Source of the DNA: Cycas panzhihuaensis
Taxonomy: Eukaryota > Cycadophyta
Direction of reading: 5' to 3'
Length of the DNA: 64,000 nt
NCBI GenBank assembly: GCA_023213395.1
Contig: CM041465.1
Span: 37,703,741-37,767,740 of the forward strand
The notes under the pieces are model-generated. The model saw only the letters and a program-made list of their open reading frames with translations. It was not told where the DNA came from and searched no databases. A program made the translations under genes and the position numbers. Shown one piece after another: positions 39,301 to 51,356 of this stretch; position 1 is the stretch's first letter, and every line of letters begins with the position of its first letter.

Positions 39301-40242
39301 CAAAGCAGATTTCTCACAAATGGAGATATAAAACTTCAAACAATTTTCTCTACTAAGAAGAGAATTCAACTACAAGCAAAACGAGCAGTCATATGTCTAA
39401 GTTTTATCAAGTCAACAAGGAGTTGGAGTCAGTTGAATATAAGACAACATTTAAATCCTTAATTTAAAAATAAAATCGATCAATTATGGTGAAGAACTCT
39501 AAATTCTTACCTTCAATCTACGTCTCGATCAATGCTAAACTGCATACCATAAGTGAGACTGTAGAAAAATGATTATAAAGCCACTGAGGGCAAGACAACA
39601 CCTGATGCAGGGATGTAAGATGCACACAATTTATACGCAATATATCAAATGTAATATATGAAAAAAGGTAATGTATACAGGGTAACCCTTATGAAAATTA
39701 AAATATCAAAGTGAGGAGTGCGAAGACAGAGCCTTAGTGACCACACAGATCTGAGTGGAGACAGAGGCATAGATGGTATTATTTATGTAGGAAAAATAAT
39801 ATAGATATTCAATGCTTTAATCGTACAAAGATTATAACATAAATATTCAACCAAAGAATATAATGAGGGAGACAAATATAAGAGACGAATGGAGGAGCTA
39901 GAGTCACAATGGTAGAAGAGTATATTAATACTTAGATCATAGGAAGAGGGAAAAAAAATAGAAGGCTAATACAATACAATATGATCTTCTCACTCGTAAC
40001 GTTAATGGAGAAATATTTAAAAAAAAATATTTACATATAAACTAAAAAAACTCGGTAAAGCGACAGTGACTAATTTGCAGAGAGTTACCTATAAGGACGA
40101 CATTTTCTTTCAGAGGAGGCAAAACTTCAAATCATTTTCTTTAGTAGTTTTATGGGCTTACCACGAATCCAACAAGTAATCATATGCTATACTTTCACTA
40201 AGTAGATAAAGAGCTAGATCTGCAAAAATGATTATCAACCAA
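36366..40242 (-). other. 5' leader of Copia B
   Basis: About 3.9 kb, AT-rich and non-coding, between primer site and gag. Blocks near 36500-36840 (region of AGTCCCTAAAAAAGC and GACAGATCTAGTAGTAAAGG) match the leaders of D (47680-48010) and L (62920-63250), so part of the leader is conserved within the lineage. The primer site (GTAGCTCTGATACCA, 40243-40257) lies at its right end. Confidence 0.65.
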
Positions 40243-40259
40243 GTAGCTCTGATACCAAA

Positions 40260-40622
40260 TGAAGGTTGAGTAAGGTGCAATGTAGGACATTTATATTTAT
40301 GAGTGAATTGTAGCTCTTCAAAGTAAAAAAAGTCTAATTGAATCAAGGGTAGTATTAAAAAACACCAGGGAGGTATTCCCACCCCTTTTGTAAGTGATTT
40401 TTGGGGAGGCGGTAAGTGCCTCAACTCGACCTATAAAATAATTTAAATTAATATTAAAAAATAAAAATAATAAATGTGCACATACCTTAATAGTAGTACA
40501 TATATATATGGGTGGCTATTGGTGGCTGTTATATGGCCCAAGGTGCCTTAGGGAGCCCTAAATATGGCTTTGAGGGGCCCTAGGTGCATGTCAACAAATG
40601 CACATTGGGTATTATCCCAACA
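40260..40622 (-). repeat. 5' LTR of Copia B
   Basis: Runs TGAAGGTTGAG to TTATCCCAACA; the primer site TGGTATCAGAGCTAC (minus strand) is two bases inside it. Confidence 0.92.
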
Positions 40623-40627
40623 AATAT

Positions 40628-40757
40628 TACTTGATATTGATTTATATTGATTTTATCTTATACTTATATACATATTCCTTATGATTCATTATTATTCTTT
40701 TGTTATACATTCAAATAATTATAATATAGTATTAAAATGAATTTATAATTTCTAATA
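40628..40757 (+). repeat. 3' LTR of A, second part
   Basis: Completes the A LTR after Copia B (TTGATTTATATTGATTTTAT is shared with the left copy near 25790). Beyond it the RNase H frame of G resumes. Confidence 0.72.
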
Positions 40758-43017
40758 TTAGCTATAAATTCTCTTTTGAGTAAGTATTGATGCTACTAGT
40801 AAATGGCTTACATAATTGCCAAAGTTTTTTAATTGTAAATTCACTTTAATGGGCAGTCATCTTAGAGCAGTACAACCCCTATTTCTACTCATGTATCATA
40901 TTATATAATGAATAGATGGCTAAAATATATGGTTATGAATATCAATGTTATAACCATTATGATCTTTAATCCTTTAAATGCCTCATTAGCTAGTTGGCTC
41001 TAAGCAAAGATGTCCTTTATTAGATTAATTAATGGTATTGTTATACAATTATATCCTTTAATAAATTACTACAAGAACCTAACGACTCCTAAAAAGCTTC
41101 TTACACCTTGGTGTAGCCCATTCCATGATATCTTGGATCTTTTTCGGATCTATTTTAATACCTTATATGACAATGTGTCCCAAATACTCTAGCTTTATTT
41201 GAAAAAAAGTATATTTTCTCTTCTTTATAAAAAATTAATTGTCTTCTAGTATATGTAACATGATTTTGATGTACTCTAGGTGATCTTCCCATATTTAATC
41301 ATAAATTAAAATGTCATCAAAGAATACTAATATAAATTTATATAATAAAGGTTTAAGTCCCTTGTTTATCATGCTCTAGAATGTGGATAAAGTATTCATT
41401 AACTTGAATGGCATTATGCAAAATTTAAATACCTGTATAGGTGTAAAAGGTTAATTTATATGCATCTTCTATATTAATGAGAATCTGATAATAGCCTAAA
41501 CATAGATCGATAATTAAAAAGTACTTAGCTCCATATAGTTTATCTAGAAGATCATCTATTTAGGGAATTAGATACCTCTTCTTGATGGTGAGCTTGTTGA
41601 GTCCCCAATAGTCCATGTATATACAATATGATCCATCTTTCTTATGGCTTCATATAATTAGTAATGTAAAGGGCCTAGCGTTAGGAGTAATATACCCTTA
41701 TTGCAAGAGCTCTTATGTGATCCTTTTGATTTCTTTCTTGAAGTGATATAGGTGCTAATATGGTTAAATTTTGTAAGTACTACTCTTAATGCTAACTAGA
41801 TGTGATGTTTGCATTCATATCTTGGGGATAACTCTTGGGATGGTTCCTTAAAGACTCTGTTGTATTGGTTAATGAGGGTTTATACTTCTATTGAGACATC
41901 CTTTATCATAATCTTGTAGCATATCGTCATATATGAAGCAGGGTTTTTCCTTAATAGTTTCTCTATATGGTGCAACATTAGTAATTAATTTGGTGGTATT
42001 GGTGGAGCCTACAATTTGTATTTGCATATCTTTTGAGAAAAATTCATGATATGAGTCCTATAGTTAGTAATAATATTCTCTAGATTTTATAGCCATTGAA
42101 TTCTAAGAACTATATCAACTCCTTCAATGGGCATGGAAAACATGCATATAGTGGTAGAATAATCTACTATTTATTGGTATACATTTTGGAAATATCCTCC
42201 ATATAATATAGTTTTCCTATTAGCATTAACAACCTAAAATATATTGATGGGTTTAATTAATAGACCTAATTTTTGTGTAATAGGTTTATTGATGAAGTGG
42301 TGCATGCTCGCATTATTTATTAAGATTGATATTTTTAAATTTTCTATCATTCCTTGAAATCATAATGTTTGAGAGGTGTTGACTTCACCTATAGTTGCTT
42401 GCAATGATATTTGCATATTTTTAGTGTTTATGTTAGGAAATTATTTAATCTTTGCTTCTTTATTTTTGGCTTGTTGTACTACTTTGAATTTGTCTGGAAT
42501 ATTCATGTCTTCATTGTTGATCATGAATACCTTTTTTGTAAGACACTTATAGTCTAGATTCTTTCTCTCTATAATTAAAATAAGTTCCTCTTGTAAGATG
42601 TTTAACTTTGGAAAGTTTACTCCATATTATCCCTTCTTTCCTATCTTCTATAAGTGAGGCTCAACTTTTGTCTCTTAGGAGTTCTAGTTAGATTGGAAAT
42701 TTTGGCTTTAATATCTAGGGGGTTGCTTGCAGTAAACATAGTCATGTCTTACTTCTTAATATTGGCCTTTATGTTCTTTACATGATAGATTGTATCACTT
42801 AAGATTACTACTCCCATTATCTTTAGATAAAAGTTAAGATTTCCCCTAAGTCTTATGATATATGCTTGTATGAGAAGTTCATCTTTAATTTTTTTATTAA
42901 TGAGGTTATGTAGAGTCTAAAATAACTCTATATAGGTTCATATTAATCCTATTTGTTGTAGACATATAAGTTGGGCACAATAGTCTATGTTCTACATGTC
43001 TTTATATTATTTTATAA
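40758..43017 (-). pseudogene. Gypsy G: gag end, protease, RT and start of RNase H
   Basis: Read leftward from 43017: the second half of gag, a protease region (near 42300), then RT with YITPNARPF, an FFDDILIYD active site (near 41320) and HLEYIKIMLHILE, then the first half of RNase H ending QYLLKREF (about 40770). Stops are dense. RNase H continues at 25473 beyond element A, and gag continues at 51357 beyond Copia D. Confidence 0.83.
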
Positions 43018-43022
43018 GGCTT

Positions 43023-43355
43023 TGATGGAGCCGGAGGAGCAGAGCAGGACATCACGCGACTTTCATCTTGAGTACAACGGCGATTTCCGAAAGAGTGGCG
43101 GTGTTAATAAACACCAGGGAGGTATTCCCAACCCATAAATAGAGATTCGGGGAGGCGTCGGGCGCCATCACCCTAGCTGCACGACAAATAAGGTTAGTTT
43201 GAAAAAATATAAAAAATAAATAACGGTAAATACGTACCTCACGTAAGTGGTCGGTCAGGCGGTGCTGAGCAGTTCAAGGTGCCCTAGGGGCCCTCAAAGG
43301 TGGCTTTGAGGGGCCCTAAGCGCCTAGTGCACAAACATTGGGATTATTCCCAACA
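43023..43355 (-). repeat. 3' LTR of Copia D
   Basis: Runs TGATGGAGCCGG to TTATTCCCAACA. The pol frame runs a few codons into it and stops at 43346-43344. The polypurine tract (TATGGGGAGAA on the minus strand) is at 43356-43366. Confidence 0.95.
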
Positions 43356-46300
43356 TTCTCCCCATAAGCCCAATGTGTATGACTCCTAAATCATCTCCTG
43401 AACTTTTCAAACTTGATTTTTCCCAAGGCCTTTGTAAAAATATCCATTGTTTGATCTTGATTGCTCTGATAAGTCAACAACTCTATACATGCTTGTACAA
43501 GTTCGAATAAAGTGGTATTGAGTTTCAATGTGCTTTGTTACCAGGTGGAATCTTGGATTTTTGGTCATTTGAATAGCGCTACGATTGTCACACCAAATTT
43601 TAGTGGGGCCTTCTTTGTTTAATTTGAAAATCTTGTAAGAGTCTTCTTAACAGATTGATTCACGGGCACCTAACATCTGACTTTATATTACCTTGGTGTG
43701 GATAAGGACACGGTATTTTGTTTCTTTGAACTCCAAGCTACCTTCTTGATCCCATACTAAATGCATAACCGTAAGTAGATTTTCTATCATCAATATCACC
43801 CAATCTGAATCTGTAACAGATTAACGGAAACTCGGATGTAGGTTTGTAGTATAGTCCAAAGTCCAAGTCCCTTTAAGGTATCTCGAGGATTCTTTTAGCG
43901 ACTTGCCAATGGGATGTCTTTGGATCTGCATAAATCTAGATACAACACTTACGAATATGTTATATCGGTCGAGTAGAGGTTAAATAAAGTAGGCTACCAA
44001 TCGTTGTCTATAGTGAGTGGGATCAAGCGAGGTTGAGTCATCATCTTAGAGAGTTTAATTCCAATTTACCGGTATTGATAATGGTTTCTGATTAGTCATA
44101 TTAAATCTTTGTAGAAGGTCTAGTATATATTTACGTTGAGATATAAATATTCCTTGTTTATCTTGCCACACTTCAATCCTAGGAAGTAGTGCATAAGACC
44201 TAAGTCATCATTTCAATTCCTTACACATAGCTTCTTTAAATTGATTTAAAAGTTGGGAGTCATTTCCAGTATAAATTAAGTCGTCTACATAAAGTCCTAC
44301 GATCAATATCGAATCTCCTTTAATTTTAGTGTATAGGTTTGGATCTACTTGAGATCTTTCAAACCCTTGATCTTTAAGATATGTGTCTATACGGGAATAC
44401 CAAGCCCTAGGTGCTTGTTTTAGACCATATAACTTTCTTTAACTTATACACTTTGTTTTCTTCCCCGACTTCAAAACCAGGGGTTGAGAGACATAGATAT
44501 CTTCTTGTATATAACCACTTAAAAAGCACTTTTTCGTCCATTTGATAAGCAGGCCAACCCATTTGAGCGCTAAACTTATTATCATGCGAATCGATTCCAT
44601 TCTAGCTGGGGCAAATGTTTGATTGTAGTCTATGCCTTCTCTTTGGGCATATCCTTTGGCAACTAAACGAGCTTTATATTTATCAATTGATCCATCAGTG
44701 GAACTTAGTCTTATAAACCCATTTGGTTCCAATGGCTTTCTTTCTTGGTGGTAAGTCTACAAGTTCCCAAGTATCATTTTTAACTATAGATTTATATTCC
44801 TCTTGCATGGCTTTTGCCAAGACTCATGTTGATTAGCCTCACCAAAGGTTTGAGGCTCATGACTTTCAAGTAACTTACTCATTAGAAAAGTTAACTTTGT
44901 GTGAACGTGTAGATCTTCGATTGTTATCTAATATATTTCCTAAGTCATGATTGCGGTGAACCCATTTAGGTAGTGGTTGTAATGGTGGTTGAGGTGATGT
45001 TGTTTCCCTAGTAGTTTCCGGAGAGTTTCTCCACATAGGGGGCACATATTTAGATGTATTTGATGCATTAAACTTAATAGGAATGTCCTTTTGTTGTTCG
45101 TGGTTATTTTGATAGTAGGTGTCTTCTTGAAATTTGACATCCCTACTCAGTATGACTTTTCGGGATTTGGGATCATAAACTTTGTAAGATCTTGATGATT
45201 CACTATATCCAATAAAGATACATTTTACACTATGATCATCTAATTTGGTTCTTCTTTGGTCAGGGATGTGGGCATAGGCTAAACAGCCAAATACCTTAAG
45301 GTGACGGATACTAGGTTTATAACCTGTCCATGCTTCTTCCGTGTCTTCCCTCTAATGACTTTTGTGGAACATCGATTAAGTAAGTAGGCTATGGTATGGG
45401 TTGACCCAAAATTCATGGCCTAAGTTTTTATCTTTAAGCATACAACGTGCCATTTCTACTATAGTTCTGTTTTTCCTTTCAGCTACACCATTTTGTTGTG
45501 GGGTGTAGGGGTTGGTATGTTGTCGCGTAATCCCATGTTGGATACAGTAATCCTTGAAGATATTAGAGGTAAATTCTCCCCCATTATCGGATCTTAAGGA
45601 GAGGATATGGTATCCACTTTGTCGTTCAACAAAGGTTTTGAAGTCAACAAAGTGGTCAAAAGCATCAGATTTGTATTTGAGAAAGAACACCCAAGTCTTT
45701 CTTGTAAAGTCATCAATAAATGTAAGGAAATATTTGGCACGCTATGAGGGAGTGGCCATTGGGCCACAAATATCTGTATACGAGTTGAAGAGGCGGATGT
45801 CCAATGGCTAAAGTCTGGAAAACTTTCTCTGTCATGTTTTCCAAGAAGGCGACCCTCACACAACTCTTTGTCGACATCAATAGGGGTAAGCCATTAACCA
45901 TATCTAATCTTTTCATAAGGGCTAAACTTGTATAATTAAGGTGACCGAAACGTCGATGCCATAGGTCACTATCCATAGTAGTTGTGGTTCTAAGGGCATA
46001 TGTTTACGAGGGGTGATAGTAAGTTTAAATAGACGATCTTTAGTCATGATACCCCTAGCAACAATAGCTTCATTTTGTCGTTTATCTTTAATGACGCGTT
46101 CGTTGTCAAAAATTATTTTATAGTCTTGTCCCATCATCATCCTCTGGATAGTAAGTTTTTCTTTAAAGCGGGGATGTATAGAACATCATTTAAATATTTA
46201 TATTCACCACTATCAGTCAATAAGGCAATGTTACCTTTTCCAATCGATTCGTGAGAGGTGTTATCTCCAAACATAATAGACCCTTTCTTATTTGTATCCA

Positions 46301-47539
46301 AAGTTTGAAATAATTGTTCTCTATGGGTCATGTGGGTGGAACAACCGGAGTCAATGTACCAACTATCATCCTCTTCTTCCTGGTTTGAAAAACTAGATAG
46401 AAATAACCTATTGTGGATTTTAGATGTGTTTGACACATGTCCTCTAGAGGGTGGTCCATGTTTTGAAAAACACTTATCTTCAGTGTGACCATTTCTACGA
46501 CAATAAGTGCAATATAGTTGATCTCTTTTTCCATAACTAAGATTTTGAGTCCTTGGTGAAGAGTGATCAAAGTTGAGAGGTCTCCCCCTTTCCTCATAGA
46601 ATTGAGTATGAGTATTTCTTGGTTGGTCACGATAGTTTTGAGGTGTGGTAGAAGGTTGTGGGTTCCCATGACAATGTGGGCAACAAGAATGATTTTCAAC
46701 TTGTCTTTGTTGGTTAGGGTTTCTTTGAGTGTTCGAATGTCTTGGAGAGTTTTCATGTTGTGGGGGTCGTCCTTGTCTATTATGAGAAGCTTGGTATCGT
46801 GGAGGATTTTGTCTAGGTTCATTTCTAGGGTTTTCATCTTTTCTCCTTAGAGGCGATTCATTTTGTTTTGAAGTGCTATCTTGAGGATTAGATTGAATGT
46901 TGGCCTTTGTAGCAAAGGCATGTTCTAAGGTTTCGTTGGCAGCTTGTTGCTCTTCTATGGACATAAGCATAGCAGTAAGTTGTTCTATTTTGAGGGTACT
47001 TAGGTCTTTAGATACACTAATACTTGTAGCTACCATTTCAAAGCGTCTAACGGCTCCTACACATCGAAGGATTCGTTCAACAACTCTTTGTTCGGTTAAG
47101 GTATCCCCAAGGGACCTCATTTGGTTAACTATGTCTTGAATCTTGGTCATAAACTCAGTTATTGATTCATGAGGCATCATACGTAAATTTTCAAACTTAC
47201 TTCTTAAGTTTTGTAGTTTAGAGGGCCTTGACCCCTTCTTATATAAAATTGTCAAAAGTATCCCAAGCCTCTTTGGACTTAATGGATTCACTAACGCATT
47301 GGGAAAACATGATCTTCAAAGCGCAAAAGATAAGGGCTAAGGCTTCATTATCTTTTAATGTTTTCTTTGTATGTAGCTTTTCAAGATGTCGGTTGGGTTT
47401 GATCCTAAGTCATTGTAACCATTTCTCACTATATCCCACATTTCATTTGCTATGAGGATGGGCCTCATCCTCCTACTCGATTAAGAAAATTATTTCCATC
47501 AAACTTAGGAATAATCATATTCCCAAAACTAGATGTCAT
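43344..47539 (-). pseudogene. gag-pol remnant of Copia D
   Basis: Gag starts at the ATG at 47539 (MTSSFGNMIIPKFDGNNF), shifts frame near 47465, then stays open for 384 codons (47291-46137), covering gag, the knuckle CTYCRRNGHTEDKC and protease SWYIDSGCSTHMT. GAG-pre-integrase is at 45976 (LWHRRFGHLNYTSL). Integrase contains LRSDNGGEFTSN and NGVAERKNRTIVEMA. RT begins with a KNDTWEL block near 44770, shifts frame near 44700 and again near 44570, and keeps catalytic YVDD at 44291-44280. RNase H runs to the LTR (KHIETQYHFIR near 43510). Compared with the other elements only a modest number of lesions are present. Confidence 0.92.
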
Positions 47540-49604
47540 TTTAAATTAAGGTTGTATAAAATATGATAAATGCAATAGCAAAAATATTTGAATGTAGAAA
47601 ATTTGAAAGAACTTAAAATGAAAGAGATTATTTCCAAATATATATATCCCAAGGTTTTTAAAAGTTTGAACAAATGAACTAGGACCTAGAAAGGCTACTA
47701 GGCTCTAAGTTTATGTTTCTCCTGGGGCAACCTTGGTTCTTTACATCGATGGCGCACCTTACGGATGGCAAAACAGGACCCGTTATCTGATCTTGAGCGC
47801 CAGGCTCTATATACCTCGATCGTGGGGTCGCTAAGAAGGTTTGACACCCCCCGAATTGTTGGTCCACTGCTTGGGATTTATGCCTAACGACAGATCTAGC
47901 GGTGAAGGTTCTCGAACCAAAGGCACTCACCCTCTCCAGGTCTAGCCTTGGTCTCCAAACACCATATACACCTGATAGCTAATGGCTGTCCTCATCCAAT
48001 ATGAGTAGGCCGATTAGCGTGTCTTGAGTGGTAACCGAGGGTCCTAACTTCCCCTTGCAATTTGGAAAAAGAGTGTGGTTCAATTCGGGATTTATCTTAT
48101 TTAATGTGAAAACTAATCTATTTAGCAATGTGGTCTTGCTTAGAAAAAGAAAAATTCTTTTGATAATAATAAAAAATGCTCTAAGCAAGATGAAATGAAA
48201 ACTTTTATATAAAAAAACTCTTTTTGCTTTTTTTCAAAAAATATATAATGTCCTTCAAACAAATATAAGATGCCTTTGAAAAGAAATGCAATTTTTCTTT
48301 TATAAGTGCAAGAAGGATGGTATTTTCCAATAATGAAGAAGAACTTTGATACACTTTTAATCAAAAGGAAGTAATGATGCTCAAAAAGCATTCACTTATG
48401 CAAGATTTAAAATAAACTTTTGAGAATAGATAGAGATGCCAATTTCTCAAATGAATAATAAATCTTCAATGTAAAAACTTCTTTTAAGAACAACTTTTAT
48501 GTATTGCCTTATAAATAAATACTTGTTCAAAATAATGTAAAGTGCTTGTAGAAAGATCAAGCAAAAACTTTGAGTAAACTAGAATTTTCTTTACAATTTT
48601 GAAAGGAAGACAAGCTTCTTTAGGATGAATATATATACTCAACTTTAGATTGAAAACGATATTGAATGAGATCAGAATAGCTTAAAATTTTATCAATATG
48701 TAGATTGCTGAAATATGAATCCAATAAGACAGACGGTTTTGAAAAATGATACCAATAAGTCACGTTTTGAATGATGCTAAGAAAAGGACCTCCTTATGGA
48801 GCCTAACAGGAGCAAGGTAGGCAAAAATTTGTAAAAAAGTACTAATTAATCCTTAGAAAAGCTGAACAAATGATCAAATATGATTGATGAAGTAATTAAT
48901 ATTCTGCCAATTGAAAATTTTGAAAGAATATATTAAACAGGTGTAAAAAACAACAGATTTAGGCCAATAAAATGACTCAACTTTAGCTGATTTGAAATAT
49001 AAGCAAAATGTGTCAAAATATATGAAAAAATATATCACAGTGAAGAGAAATGAGTCAGCTTCCCAACGAAGCTGACGGAAATGAAATCTGATAAAAATTG
49101 CAAAAGTTATAGTGAAAAAAGTGATAAGTAGCTTTAAGGAGAATGTTCAAGAAACAGGTAAAATCAACTAATTTTCTTATTTTGACGATTAAAATATCAG
49201 TGAAAATGAAGTCAAAAAATAAAAATAAAAGATGGGTATTAGAGTCTATATGACGTAGATCACAATAGAAAAATTTGGATACAAAACAGTTTACCAACAA
49301 TAAATAGCAGCCAGTTCCAAAACTGATTTTATCAAAAATGTAAAAACTGCTGAAATTTCGAAAGTCCAATGTTAAACGGGGTGAAACGAGGTCAAATGGG
49401 CACCAAACCGGTCTTATGACCAGTCGAAATTGATCTACGAAAAATTTCTGATCTGATGGCACAGGTTTAAATGCGAAAGCCGATGAGCCGAGGAAGTTAT
49501 GGCAAAAAATGCGCCAATAACCCTATGGAAAATTAAAATTTTAAAAAGAATAAGGTTTAAAAATGAAAAAGCTTCTTTAAACAACAGTCTGAAACTGAAC
49601 TGGG

Positions 49605-49622
49605 CTGGGATTGAACCCATGA
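49605..49622 (-). other. tRNA T-arm-like motif in the D leader
   Basis: On the minus strand the sequence reads GTCATGGGTTCAATCCCA, close to a tRNA T-arm with GGTTCAATCCC. No complete cloverleaf is apparent upstream, so this is not called as a tRNA; it may be a tRNA-derived (SINE-like) relic or chance. Confidence 0.35.
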
Positions 49623-49879
49623 CCAATCAGAAAACAGGGAACCTCCGATGCCAGGAGGGTGAACTCGCTCGTCGAGTTAGAAATAGAACACAAACCCTTT
49701 AAAGCTGAAATTTAAGAAATATAGAATAAATAAACTGAAAGATAATAATACAATTTCGGATATCACCAATCAGTAACCTTTGTCTGAGCACAACGCTAAA
49801 AGCGAAACACGATTCACCATGAAATGAATTCACAAACGTATATAACACGTTTAATAGAAAAGAGAACAAGCACAACGCT

Positions 49880-50560
49880 TTGTCTGAAGCACAACACGAA
49901 ACCGAACAAAGTACGAAACCCGAGGCGCAATAATAAACTCGAGCAATAATAAACCCGGTTCGGTAGCGCGGCGCACAACACGAAACGAACGAAAACCCCA
50001 CGATGAGCCAACGGCGCGAGATCAGAAGAAAGGCCGGTTCGGGCGACGCCGAACCACCACAGGCAAGACGAGGAAAGCGCCAAGCGGCGCAAAGGCGGGC
50101 GGGCGGATCGGGCGACGCAGCGCACACGGTGCAACACAGATCACGGCGGCGCGAAGGGCAAAAGCGGAAAGCGGAGGCGACGGGAAATTAATGAGATCAA
50201 GAATACGAATACGGGATTGCTACGAATCCTGAGGCGACGAAGGCCGAGTGGGCGGCGGCGGCGGCAGCCGGCATCCACGAGGGGCCTTGAGTCGGTAGCG
50301 AGGCAGGCAGCCGGCGAGGCGGCCTTCTGTTGAGAGCGGAGGCAGGGGCGAGGCGGCGCAGGTCATGGCGTCTCGAGTCGAGGCTGGAAAGAGGGCCGGC
50401 AAGCCAGCGAGCGAGGATGTCTTGTGTGAAGAGACGAGATGGGTTCGGACTGGGGGCGGAGCAGACCGGCTAGTAGAGATAACCACAGAGAATGCAGAAT
50501 GCAAAATGAATGCCACAGAATAGAGCCGCGCGAGGCGACAAAGATCACGGAGGATGAGCT
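49880..50560 (-). other. GC-rich, CpG-rich patch in the D leader
   Basis: The only GC-rich stretch of the window, with many CGGCG/GGCGG repeats (for example GGCGGCGGCGGCGGCAG near 50249). Everything around it is AT-rich, and other elements show CpG loss. It would sit in the 5' part of the D transcript. Confidence 0.7.
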
Positions 50561-51001
50561 AGTAGAGATAACCGCTGAAATGGGTATGCACAGCACAGAA
50601 GGCGGATAGCTGGCGGAGCAGGTATGAAGTACAGGCCAATAATAATGCAGTAATAATGGCAAACAAAGAAGAACAAGGAATATATAATGACAAATATAAA
50701 TAATGAATAATATATCGATAGAGTCAATATATGAAAACTGAACAATGGATGAGGACAGTTGATCAAAGTACTGAGTAAAAATGCATATATCAAAACATTT
50801 ATAAAAATTAAAAAAATGAAACGAAGAACACGGTTTCCGTGTGGAGAGCAAACTTCAAGCGGAGATCTTCCTCCACAATGGATGGAATCGAGCTGTCTTC
50901 TCCGGATCGGTGAGCTCGCGAGAATCTCAACGAGTCATATAGCTATGTTAAAGTCGGACTTTTGAGCAACTAAAATCGGAAAAATGACAACGTAGCTCAA
51001 C

Positions 51002-51015
51002 TTAGCTCGATACCA
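51002..51015 (-). promoter_or_regulatory. primer-binding site of D
   Basis: On the minus strand TGGTATCGAGCTAA starts two bases inside the 5' LTR. It matches the Met-tRNA type in its first seven bases and then lacks one base relative to TGGTATCAGAGC. Confidence 0.75.
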
Positions 51016-51017
51016 AA

Positions 51018-51351
51018 TGATGGAGCCGGAGGAGCGAGCGGGACATCACGCGACTTTCATCTTGAGTACAACGGCGATTTACGAAGAGTGGCGGTGTTAA
51101 TAAACACCGTGGAGGTATTCCCAACCCATAAATAGAGATTCGGGGAGGCGTCGGGCGCCATCACCCTAGCTGCACGACAAATAAGGTTAGTTTGAAAAAA
51201 TATAAAAAATAAATAACGGTAAATACGTACCTCACGTGAGTGGTCGGTCCGGGCGGCTGTTGAGTAGCTCAAGGTGCCCTAGGGGCCCTCAAAGGTGGCT
51301 TTGAGGGGCCCTAAGCGCTCTAGTGCACAAACATTGGGATTATTCCCAACA
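51018..51351 (-). repeat. 5' LTR of Copia D
   Basis: Runs TGATGGAGCCGG to TTATTCCCAACA, followed by the TSD GGCTT. Confidence 0.95.
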
Positions 51352-51356
51352 GGCTT

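Larger units (their letters stand above)
34470..40622 (-). mobile_element. Copia element B, internally deleted, inside the 3' LTR of A
   Basis: LTRs of 364 and 363 bp (34470-34833 and 40260-40622), TSD GATAT (34465-34469) against AATAT (40623-40627), one mismatch. Minus strand. The interior keeps a leader of about 3.9 kb, gag and protease, but nearly all of integrase and RT is gone, leaving only the end of RNase H next to the 3' LTR. It is the same lineage as D and L, judged by matching gag, protease and leader blocks. Confidence 0.9.
25474..40757 (+). mobile_element. element A: non-coding LTR retrotransposon, nested in G
   Basis: Related LTRs: left copy in two pieces (25474-25826 and 31633-31709, 430 bp) and right copy in two pieces (34162-34469 and 40628-40757, about 438 bp). 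A Met-tRNA type primer site (TGATATTAGAGC, 31710) and a purine-rich tract before 34162 give + orientation. The 2.45-kb interior shows no gag or pol, so A looks non-autonomous (LARD-like). Each LTR is split by a different Copia: C in the left, B in the right. I could not find a clean TSD; ends are set by LTR alignment and by where the G RNase H frame resumes. Removing C and B leaves 3.3 kb. Confidence 0.75.
47540..51001 (-). other. long 5' leader of Copia D
   Basis: About 3.5 kb between primer site and gag. The part next to gag (47680-48010) is conserved in B and L. The middle is AT-rich, and 49880-50560 is GC-rich (listed separately). Open frames of 130-160 codons exist on the minus strand between 49055 and 50851, but they are hydrophobic or Arg/Pro-rich, overlap each other and match no domain I know. 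I treat the region as untranslated leader. Confidence 0.65.
43023..51351 (-). mobile_element. Copia element D, full-length, youngest insertion, nested in G gag
   Basis: LTRs of 333 and 334 bp (43023-43355 and 51018-51351) differ at little more than a dozen positions by eye, the least of any pair here. The TSD GGCTT is perfect (43018-43022 and 51352-51356). Minus strand, 8.3 kb. An unusually long leader of about 3.5 kb is partly GC-rich. Gag-pol has the longest open frames of the nest but still has stops and frameshifts. Same lineage as B and L. Confidence 0.95.

Noticed and set aside
46563-47139. Plus-strand open frames opposite D gag
   Set aside because: Antisense to a 384-codon gag-protease frame with zinc knuckle and protease motifs.
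49605-49690. A functional tRNA gene
   Set aside because: Only a T-arm-like motif is visible; acceptor, D and anticodon arms cannot be paired by eye.
49699-50851. Overlapping minus-strand open frames of 98-162 codons
   Set aside because: They lie in the untranslated leader of Copia D, overlap in several frames, are Arg/Pro or hydrophobic-rich through base composition, and show no domain.
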